The notes under the pieces: model-generated | What the model was told of the DNA's origin: nothing | What the model saw: only the letters and a program-made list of their open reading frames with translations | Database searches by the model: none | Made by a program: the position numbers and the translations under genes | Assembly: GCA_011524905.1 (NCBI GenBank) | Contig: WTJI01000002.1 | Span: 1 to 48,074, forward strand | Direction of reading: 5' to 3' | Source of the DNA: Flavobacteriales bacterium | GTDB lineage: Bacteria; Bacteroidota; Bacteroidia; Flavobacteriales; Flavobacteriaceae | DNA length: 48,074 nucleotides | Shown here: positions 17,673 through 23,866 of the stretch, piece by piece | How the letters are laid out: the number at the start of each line of letters is the position of its first letter | Numbering within the stretch: the stretch's first letter is position 1

Positions 17673-17924
17673 ATGAAAACAGATATTCATCCAGAGAATT
17701 ATAGACTTGTAGCCTTTAAGGATATGTCTAACGAAGATGTTTTTATTACCAAGTCCACGGCAAATAGCAAAGAAACAATCGAGGTCGAAGGTGTTGAGTA
17801 CCCTTTGATTAAGCTTGAAATTTCACGAACTTCTCACCCATATTACACAGGGAAATCTAAACTGGTTGATACTGCAGGACGTATCGATAAGTTCAAAAAT
17901 AAATACGCAAAGTTTAAAAAATAA
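17673..17924 (+). CDS. rpmE2: Ribosomal protein bL31, type B
   Basis: The 83-residue protein begins [18 protein letters not shown] and contains [18 protein letters not shown], both typical of type B L31. It lacks the CxxC zinc-binding cysteines of the other (C+) L31 form, as expected for this type. It is a component of the large ribosomal subunit. It is a single-gene transcript with its own promoter and a terminator. Confidence 0.96.
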   Translation: MKTDIHPENYRLVAFKDMSNEDVFITKSTANSKETIEVEGVEYPLIKLEISRTSHPYYTGKSKLVDTAGRIDKFKNKYAKFKK

Positions 17925-17947
17925 CCCTTAGACTTTCCATCTTATAC

Positions 17948-17972
17948 AAACCGTCCTTGAGGCGGTTTTTTT
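17948..17972 (+). terminator. Rho-independent terminator after rpmE2
   Basis: AAACCGTC pairs with GGCGGTTT (one G-T wobble) around a short CTTGA loop and is followed by a run of seven or so T residues. It lies 23 bases past the L31 stop. Confidence 0.8.
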
Positions 17973-17988
17973 ACGGCCTGACTCAAGC

Positions 17989-19611
17989 TTATTTTGTTTT
18001 CTTTACTGTTTTAAGGCTAAGGATATTGATAGGATTCATCGTTAATCCCGACACATTTTTTTGAACAAACCGTATGGCTTTGTCATAATATAGGGGTATT
18101 ACAGGATAATCTGTCAACATCAAGCTATCCATTTTTCGATACCATTTTTCTCTTTCGTTTATGTCTTTTAATAGGTAGGACTTTTCAAACCATTGATCAA
18201 ATAATGGGTTTTGATAATGGGTGTAATTTGGCCCTTGTGGTGAGAAATTTTTGGAATAGAACAAACCGAGATAATTTTCAGCATCGGGGTAATCTGCAAT
18301 CCAACTTGCTCGAAATAAGTCCAGCTTTCCAGAAGATTTGGCTTGTCTCAAACTAGCCGTTGGCATGAGGTCAATCTGAATTTTGATTCCTATTTTTTCT
18401 ACCTCTCTTTGGATATATTGACATAAATCTAAATAATTGGCGTCAGTGGCCAATCGCAATTCAGGAATTTTCCCAGTACTTTGGCGATATTGTTGCACCA
18501 ATTTACGGGCTCGCTGCGGATTAAACCTTGTTTTGATTGATGGATTGTGACCCCGTAGACCAATCGGAATAAACCCATTATTTGCTTCAAAACCAATGTT
18601 GTTTCTTAAAAACAAGACCATTTTTTTTCTGTCAAACCCTATAGCTAAGGCTTCCCTAACGGCAATGGACTGTACAGCAGGGTTGTCAGCATCCTGGTAT
18701 ATTCCAATATATTCTGTATTCAAATAAGGGCCCAGCTGCATTTGGATCTGGTCTTGATATTTATTCTGCAAACGACCTTCTGGTGTGAGGAGTTCGTCTT
18801 TATAAGAACTGTCAAGTGAATTGAGAAAATCAAGTTTTCCTTGTAAAAAAAGCATGAATTCACTCTGAATGTCTGGAATAAATTGAACAGAGATGGCTTC
18901 TAAATAGGGGAGTACATTGCCATGTTTGTCAGTTTCAAAATAATGTGGATTCTTTCGGAGTACCAATTTCACATCTTCTTCCCACAATTGAAATTGGAAA
19001 GGTCCTGTTCCAACAGGCTGACTTCTGAAATTTGATCCATATTCCGTAATGGCCTCTTTGGGGACCACCGAACAATAACGCATGCTAAGTAAACCTAAAA
19101 AGGCAGGGAAGGGTCTTTTCAAGCGGATGGATAGTAAATGCGTGTCAAGGGCTTCAATGGTTTCGACATGTTGCATCACCCACCCTCCTGGAGAAGCCAG
19201 TTGGGAATCGGTTAATCTTTTCAGACTGAAAACAAAATCAGCTGCCGTAACTGCACGGGTTTGTGTTGCCCCAAAGACCGGAGAACGATGGAAGTATACA
19301 TCTGGGCGTAACTTGAATGTATAAACCAATCCATCTTCACTAATTTCCCAATCAGTGGCAATTTCTGGGCGAATATTTAGTTTTTCATCCAACTGGATCA
19401 ACCCATTAAAAAGTTGATTGACAGGCCAAATATTCTGTGGGTTACGAGCAAAAGCTGGATCCAAACTGGTAACGTTCCGATACTCATTGTATCGAAATAC
19501 GTCCTTGTCAGTAAAATTATGGGTCGGTTGACTACAATGATACAAGCTGCAAAACAAAAGCAGAAATGAGAAATGTCGAAAAGATGAACCAAAGCATAGC
19601 AAACGCCCCAT
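17989..19611 (-). CDS. ABC transporter substrate-binding lipoprotein, peptide type
   Basis: The protein has 540 residues of the SBP_bac_5 (OppA/DppA) family. Visible family features are the start of the mature fold (YRNVTSLDPAFARNPQNIW), DWEISEDGLVYTFKLRPDV, the HRSPVFG / AADFVFSLKRLTD region, and VGTGPFQ. The N-terminus is a hydrophobic signal ending LFCSLYHC, a loose lipobox, so it is probably a lipoprotein. It normally delivers peptides to an ABC permease, but no permease or ATPase gene lies nearby. The ATG at 19611 was chosen because a longer frame (to 19800) would have a non-signal N-terminus and would run across the divergent mtaB gene. Confidence 0.9.
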   Translation of the reverse strand: MGRLLCFGSSFRHFSFLLLFCSLYHCSQPTHNFTDKDVFRYNEYRNVTSLDPAFARNPQNIWPVNQLFNGLIQLDEKLNIRPEIATDWEISEDGLVYTFKLRPDVYFHRSPVFGATQTRAVTAADFVFSLKRLTDSQLASPGGWVMQHVETIEALDTHLLSIRLKRPFPAFLGLLSMRYCSVVPKEAITEYGSNFRSQPVGTGPFQFQLWEEDVKLVLRKNPHYFETDKHGNVLPYLEAISVQFIPDIQSEFMLFLQGKLDFLNSLDSSYKDELLTPEGRLQNKYQDQIQMQLGPYLNTEYIGIYQDADNPAVQSIAVREALAIGFDRKKMVLFLRNNIGFEANNGFIPIGLRGHNPSIKTRFNPQRARKLVQQYRQSTGKIPELRLATDANYLDLCQYIQREVEKIGIKIQIDLMPTASLRQAKSSGKLDLFRASWIADYPDAENYLGLFYSKNFSPQGPNYTHYQNPLFDQWFEKSYLLKDINEREKWYRKMDSLMLTDYPVIPLYYDKAIRFVQKNVSGLTMNPINILSLKTVKKTK

Positions 19612-19617
19612 AGTTAC

Positions 19618-19625
19618 TATATTTG
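19618..19625 (+). promoter_or_regulatory. -7 promoter box (TATATTTG) for mtaB
   Basis: TATATTTG fits TAnnTTTG and lies 34 bases before the mtaB ATG, in the 48-base gap between the divergent mtaB and substrate-binding-protein genes. No -33 TTTG is evident. Confidence 0.5.
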
Positions 19626-19659
19626 TGCCGAAATATAAGGATAAACTGTTAGCAGGAAA

Positions 19660-21000
19660 ATGAAAATGCAAACACTTGCTGTGCCAAATAGAAAAAAAGT
19701 GGCCTTTTACACTTTGGGTTGTAAGTTGAATTTTTCTGAGACCTCCACGATTGCTCGTGATTTTAATGAAGAAAATTTTGAACGGGTAGATTTTGACCAA
19801 CCAGCCGATATATACGTAATCAATACCTGCTCGGTTACGGACAATGCAGATAAAAAATTTAAGGGCTTAGTTAAAAAAGCAATGGCACAAAATTCTACTG
19901 CCTTTATCGCTGCTGTAGGATGCTATGCGCAATTGCGTCCAGAAGAATTGGCTGATGTGAATGGGGTTGATTTGGTCTTAGGTGCTTCAGACAAATTTAA
20001 GCTCACGGCCTATTTAAATGATTTATCAAAAAAAGAAAAAACCGACATACATGCCTGTGAAATAGAAGTGGCAGACACCTACGAAGGGAGTTATTCGTTG
20101 GGCGACCGTACCCGCTCTTTTTTAAAAGTTCAAGACGGCTGTGACTATAAATGTACTTATTGTACCATTCCCCAAGCACGCGGAATTTCTCGAAGTGATA
20201 CCCTAGAAAATGTTGTTAAAAATGCTGAACAAATTGCCCGACAAAATATTCGTGAAATTGTACTGACTGGAGTTAATATAGGTGATTATGGAAAAGGTGA
20301 AATGGGCAACAAGAAACATGAACACACTTTTTTAGATTTGGTACAAGCCTTGGACAATGTTACGGGTATTGATCGCTTTCGAATTTCTTCTATTGAACCC
20401 AATCTTTTAAAAAATGAGACCATAGATTTTGTGGCCCAAAGTAAGCGGTTTGTACCACACTTTCATATTCCACTTCAAAGTGGAAGTGATACCATCCTTA
20501 AAAAAATGAAACGACGCTATCTTACACCACTTTATTTTGATCGGGTAGCACGTATTAAACAAGTGATGCCAGACTGTTGTATTGGTGTGGATGTGATTGT
20601 TGGTTTTCCTGGTGAAACGGAAGAAAATTTCCTAGAAACTTTTTCTTTTTTAGAGCAGCTTCCCGTTTCTTATTTTCACGTTTTTACGTATTCAGAGCGT
20701 CCTAATACAGAAGCTGTTTTGTTGGAAAACCCTGTTCCTCAACTTATCAGAAACAAACGTAGCAAAGTCCTTCGTGCTCTTTCTGCTAAAAAAAAGCAAC
20801 ATTTCTATGCATCACAAATCGGCAAGCAGGTTAGTGTTTTGTTTGAAGGAGAAAACAAAAAAGGCTACATCCACGGCTTTACCCGTAACTATGTGAAGGT
20901 TCGAGTACCTTGGGATCCAGCATTGGTCAATCAATGTCGAGAAGGGATACTAAAAGATATCGATTCAGCTGGATATGCCCGTTTGGAGATTATAACTTAA
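19660..21000 (+). CDS. mtaB: tRNA t6A37 methylthiotransferase MtaB
   Basis: This 446-residue radical SAM enzyme converts t6A to ms2t6A at position 37 of tRNAs. The N-terminal MTTase domain has three cluster cysteines (Cys21 in TLGCKLN, Cys57 in NTCSVT, Cys88 in VGCYA). The radical SAM motif is CDYKCTYC (Cys161, 165, 168), followed by IPQARG. A C-terminal TRAM-like region contains VSVLFEGENKKGYIHGFTRNYV. The TLGCKLN start is characteristic of MtaB rather than MiaB or RimO. The 3' end overlaps the convergent GNAT-like gene by 11 bases. Confidence 0.94.
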   Translation: MKMQTLAVPNRKKVAFYTLGCKLNFSETSTIARDFNEENFERVDFDQPADIYVINTCSVTDNADKKFKGLVKKAMAQNSTAFIAAVGCYAQLRPEELADVNGVDLVLGASDKFKLTAYLNDLSKKEKTDIHACEIEVADTYEGSYSLGDRTRSFLKVQDGCDYKCTYCTIPQARGISRSDTLENVVKNAEQIARQNIREIVLTGVNIGDYGKGEMGNKKHEHTFLDLVQALDNVTGIDRFRISSIEPNLLKNETIDFVAQSKRFVPHFHIPLQSGSDTILKKMKRRYLTPLYFDRVARIKQVMPDCCIGVDVIVGFPGETEENFLETFSFLEQLPVSYFHVFTYSERPNTEAVLLENPVPQLIRNKRSKVLRALSAKKKQHFYASQIGKQVSVLFEGENKKGYIHGFTRNYVKVRVPWDPALVNQCREGILKDIDSAGYARLEIIT

Positions 21001-21283
21001 TCCCGACAGGTAACAGAGACTTATAGGATTTATTGCGACGAACAAAGCCTGCAATTTTCGGAGAGGTTGGTACAACCTTTAGGTTCCTATCAGCGAGCAT
21101 TTCCAGAACTGTTTTGATAAATTCTTCTTCAAATTCTGGGGTGTCAATGGCTTTGGGGATGGAAAGCTTGGTCAAAAAGATTTTTCGTTCCTGTTCTGCG
21201 TACTCGATTCTGGCCATTTCGTTTTCACTTGTAAATTCGAACTGACGAAGAAACTCGTTGTTGACAATAGCTTCTATATTCAT
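20990..21283 (-). CDS. Small GNAT-like acetyltransferase (YjdJ type)
   Basis: The protein has 97 residues. The C-terminal half, with ADRNLKVVPTSPKIAGFVRRN and then YKSLL, matches the conserved end of the short GNAT proteins of the YjdJ group (PF14542), which are about 90-100 residues long. The central segment, usually HTEVPEELRGQGIG-like, is degenerate here (LSIPKAIDTPEFEEEFIKTV), so acetyl-CoA binding is uncertain. No substrate is known. It overlaps mtaB at the 3' end and appears to be a single-gene transcript. Confidence 0.75.
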   Translation of the reverse strand: MNIEAIVNNEFLRQFEFTSENEMARIEYAEQERKIFLTKLSIPKAIDTPEFEEEFIKTVLEMLADRNLKVVPTSPKIAGFVRRNKSYKSLLPVGIKL

Positions 21284-21356
21284 AAAAATTAATTTGTTTT
21301 GGTCTTAATTCCGTAAAAAGGGAAAAGGATTACAAATTTACAAAAAAATTGTTTTG

Positions 21357-21364
21357 TAGCTTTG
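21357..21364 (+). promoter_or_regulatory. -7 promoter box (TAGCTTTG) five bases before a start codon
   Basis: TAGCTTTG fits TAnnTTTG exactly and ends only five bases before the ATG at 21370. Transcription would begin about at the start codon, which suggests a leaderless mRNA for the hydrolase gene. Confidence 0.6.
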
Positions 21365-21369
21365 TTTGT

Positions 21370-22077
21370 ATGAATAGGAAACATATTTATTTGATGCCTG
21401 GGATGGCAGCTAGCCCTAAAATATTTGAGTTTTTGGCGTTTCCTGATCCCATAGTCGCGCATTGGTTGAGTTGGATTCCTCCCTACGAAAATGAAACTTT
21501 AAAGTCATATGCTACACGTATGTGCGAGCGCATAGAGCATGAGAATCCTATTCTAATTGGAGTTTCTTTTGGTGGCATTTTGGTTCAAGAAATGGCTCAA
21601 TTGATCCCTACTGAAAAAGTTATTATTATCTCAAGTGTAAAGGCACGAGAAGAATTACCATTACACATGAGAATGGCGCAAAAAACCAATTTGCACAAAT
21701 TGCTCCCACTTCAATGGGTAGAGAATATTGAGTCCTTGGCTTTGTTTGCTTTTGGAAAAGCCATAAAAAGGAGATTAAGTCTATACCGTCGGTATTTGTC
21801 GGAAAGAGATGCAGCCTATCTCAAATGGTCAATTGATCAAATAGTTAACTGGCATCCTACTGCGCCGACTTCTAATCTAATTCATATTCATGGCAACGAA
21901 GACAGTGTTTTCCCTATTAAATCCATACAAGACCCAGTTTTGAAAATTCCAGGAGAACATGCCATGATCATAACTAAAAAAAACTGGTTCAACCAGCACC
22001 TACCCAATATAATTTTGGGCTCCGAAGTACAAGAAAATCTTCATTCTAACGTTTCAAATAAAATTCCGCAATCGTGA
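21370..22077 (+). CDS. Alpha/beta hydrolase fold protein
   Basis: The protein has 235 residues. The nucleophile elbow is GVSFGG with Ser66; candidate acid and base are Asp178 (HGNEDSVFP) and His197 (GEHAMI), giving a full catalytic triad in the right order. No signal peptide is seen, so it is cytoplasmic; the substrate is unknown. The ATG at 21370 is preferred because a TTG 21 bases upstream would sit before the -7 box. Its stop overlaps the GTG of the lytic transglycosylase gene by four bases, so the two are co-translated. Confidence 0.85.
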   Translation: MNRKHIYLMPGMAASPKIFEFLAFPDPIVAHWLSWIPPYENETLKSYATRMCERIEHENPILIGVSFGGILVQEMAQLIPTEKVIIISSVKAREELPLHMRMAQKTNLHKLLPLQWVENIESLALFAFGKAIKRRLSLYRRYLSERDAAYLKWSIDQIVNWHPTAPTSNLIHIHGNEDSVFPIKSIQDPVLKIPGEHAMIITKKNWFNQHLPNIILGSEVQENLHSNVSNKIPQS

Positions 22078-22973
22078 AAAAATCCAATCTTTTTATTTTG
22101 CTTCCGATTTTAGGGTTGTTTGTGGCAGCCTCCTCTGTAGAGTGGCGCAGTGCTTTTAAGACCAACGACCCAGAGGGTTTCTATAAAGTTTATGCACTGA
22201 CTTTACCAGAATCTGTATCCTTTGCTGGAGAAAAAGTAAGTATGAATCGCCCCGATCTTAAGGAGCGTTTGGATAGAGAATTGTTGGTCAATACCTATTG
22301 GCAATCCAACATGATGTTATTACTGAAGCGTGCCAATAAATATTTCCCACAGATTGAGCGCATTTTAGAGGAAGAAGGAATACCTGACGATTTTAAATAC
22401 CTAGCCGTTATTGAAAGTGGTCTGGCTAACGTTCGCTCACCGAAAGGTGCTTCAGGTTTTTGGCAAATCATGCGTACTACGGGTCGTGAAATGGGCTTGG
22501 AAGTCAATTCAAATGTAGATGAACGCTATCATCTTGAAATGGCCACACGAGTGGCCTGTCAATATTTGAAAAAAGCAAAAGAAAAATTAGGTTCATGGAC
22601 ACTGGCTGCAGCTGCTTACAACCGTGGTATGAGTGGTATTCAAAAAAAATTGACTACCCAACAGGTAGACAATTATTACGACTTGTATTTGGGGAGCGAA
22701 ACATCACGATATATGTTTCGAATCCTAGCAATTAAAGAAATTATGCAGCATCCCAAGAACTATGGGTTTATTTTCGAAAAAGAGGATTTATACGAATCGA
22801 TACCAATCAAGAAAGTAGGTTTGGACACGGCTATAACCAATTTAGCACGCTTCTCAAAACAGATGAAAATGGATTACAACCAATTGAAATTAAATAACCC
22901 GTGGTTGCTCCAAAATCATTTGAACAATAAGTCGAGAAAGTATTATGAAATTGCGATACCCGTTGCGGACTAA
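22074..22973 (+). CDS. Lytic transglycosylase (SLT domain, MltD-like)
   Basis: The protein has 299 residues and an N-terminal hydrophobic signal or anchor (about 5-20). The SLT domain shows the catalytic Glu114 in AVIESGLANVRSPKGASGFW, followed by QIMRTTGREMGL and AAAAYNRGMSG, as in the MltD/Slt70 group. It cleaves peptidoglycan glycan strands in the periplasm with formation of 1,6-anhydro ends. No LysM domains are present, though the C-terminal YEIAIP segment resembles the linker seen in LysM-bearing homologues. It begins with GTG inside the hydrolase stop (GTGA) and its stop overlaps the convergent TPR gene by four bases. Confidence 0.92.
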   Translation: MKKSNLFILLPILGLFVAASSVEWRSAFKTNDPEGFYKVYALTLPESVSFAGEKVSMNRPDLKERLDRELLVNTYWQSNMMLLLKRANKYFPQIERILEEEGIPDDFKYLAVIESGLANVRSPKGASGFWQIMRTTGREMGLEVNSNVDERYHLEMATRVACQYLKKAKEKLGSWTLAAAAYNRGMSGIQKKLTTQQVDNYYDLYLGSETSRYMFRILAIKEIMQHPKNYGFIFEKEDLYESIPIKKVGLDTAITNLARFSKQMKMDYNQLKLNNPWLLQNHLNNKSRKYYEIAIPVAD

Positions 22974-23485
22974 ATCTTCTTTAGTTGTTGTTGCATCATT
23001 TTGATCTGAGCGGTCAACATACCATGACTATCAAGCTTTTTAGCTTCTGTTAGCAAAAGGGTAGCTTCTCTTTTTCTTCTTTTTTGCATCAAAATCCCTG
23101 CTAAACTCATTTTGGCCATGGCCAAATCGTGCTTCATGTTGAGTCCCAATTCCAGCGCTTTTTTGAAATGTTTTTCTGCCTGAGTCAAATTGGACTGAGA
23201 TTGGATGATCCCTTTCAGGTAATAATAATAGCCTTGTTGCTTTTGAACCAGACTCGTTGACGGGTTGGGAATCCGTTGTAACCATTTTTGCGTCCCCTCA
23301 AAATCTTGTTTTCGTAACCGTAAAAAGGCAAGAAAAATAATCTCATTTTTGAAGTATAACAGCACAAACATACCAGAGAGCAAAATCGCAAAGATGCCAT
23401 TACCAATTTCGCTGTCTGTAAACTGATATACACCGAATGCCAAGGTGCCTGCTGCCAAAATAAGTTTAATGATTTTAGGGAACAT
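22970..23485 (-). CDS. Two-TM protein with TPR-like helices
   Basis: The protein has 171 residues. Two hydrophobic helices at about 5-22 and 28-48 are followed by a soluble helical region with TPR-like spacing: YYLKGIIQSQSNLTQAEKHF, then LAMAKMSLAGILMQKRRKRE. It is probably anchored in the inner membrane with a cytoplasmic scaffold part. No enzymatic role is visible. The ATG at 23485 was chosen over an upstream TTG at 23503, which lies inside the -7 box. It is divergent from rpmH and convergent with the lytic transglycosylase gene. Confidence 0.78.
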   Translation of the reverse strand: MFPKIIKLILAAGTLAFGVYQFTDSEIGNGIFAILLSGMFVLLYFKNEIIFLAFLRLRKQDFEGTQKWLQRIPNPSTSLVQKQQGYYYYLKGIIQSQSNLTQAEKHFKKALELGLNMKHDLAMAKMSLAGILMQKRRKREATLLLTEAKKLDSHGMLTAQIKMMQQQLKKI

Positions 23486-23500
23486 AATGTTGATTTGCTC

Positions 23501-23508
23501 CAAAAGTA
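23501..23508 (-). promoter_or_regulatory. -7 promoter box (TACTTTTG) for the TPR-like gene
   Basis: On the minus strand TACTTTTG fits TAnnTTTG and ends 15 bases upstream of the ATG at 23485. It supports the short start. Confidence 0.55.
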
Positions 23509-23538
23509 GTAAAAATACCTTTTGGAGGGTTTAATTGT

Positions 23539-23568
23539 TTTGGATACAAAAAAGTTGTGTTATATTTG
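23539..23568 (+). promoter_or_regulatory. Promoter of rpmH (TTTG-N18-TATATTTG)
   Basis: A -33 TTTG (23539-23542) and a -7 TATATTTG (23561-23568) are 18 bp apart, close to the Bacteroidota arrangement. The rpmH ATG follows 49 bases after the -7 box, leaving a leader of about 40 bases. Confidence 0.65.
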
Positions 23569-23617
23569 CACGGCTTTAGGAAATCGCTTCCCAATAAGCA
23601 CAAAAGCATAAGTACGT

Positions 23618-23776
23618 ATGAAAAGAACATTTCAGCCCTCAAAGAGGAAAAGAAGAAACAAACATGGATTTCGCGAGCGCATGGCCTCTGCCAACGGTCG
23701 CCGTGTATTGGCCAGCCGTCGTGCCAAGGGAAGAAAAAAGTTAACTGTCTCCTCAGAGCCACGACACAAAAAATAA
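23618..23776 (+). CDS. rpmH: Ribosomal protein bL34
   Basis: The 52-codon frame from ATG 23618 to TAA 23774 encodes a very basic protein starting [20 protein letters not shown] and continuing [20 protein letters not shown]. This is the almost invariant L34 sequence, found in the large ribosomal subunit. A short C-terminal tail (VSSEPRHKK) follows. It has its own promoter and a strong terminator. It is not next to dnaA or rnpA here, so the usual rpmH-rnpA linkage is absent. Confidence 0.97.
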   Translation: MKRTFQPSKRKRRNKHGFRERMASANGRRVLASRRAKGRKKLTVSSEPRHKK

Positions 23777-23801
23777 ATGTTGAAAAAACTATCGATTCAT
23801 C

Positions 23802-23835
23802 AAGGTGTTACTTTTTCCAGTAACACCTTTTTTTT
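23802..23835 (+). terminator. Strong Rho-independent terminator after rpmH
   Basis: AAGGTGTTAC (23802-23811) pairs perfectly with GTAACACCTT (23820-23829) around an eight-base loop, followed by T residues. It lies 25 bases past the L34 stop and separates rpmH from carB. Confidence 0.92.
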
Positions 23836-23866
23836 ATCTTAACTTGACTATAGAATACTGAATAGC

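Noticed and set aside
19612-19800. N-terminal extension of the peptide-binding protein
   Set aside because: It would overlap the divergent mtaB gene and hide the signal peptide that starts at 19611.
23475-23762. 95-codon minus-strand frame opposite rpmH
   Set aside because: It lies across the clear L34 gene and its promoter and has no family sequence.
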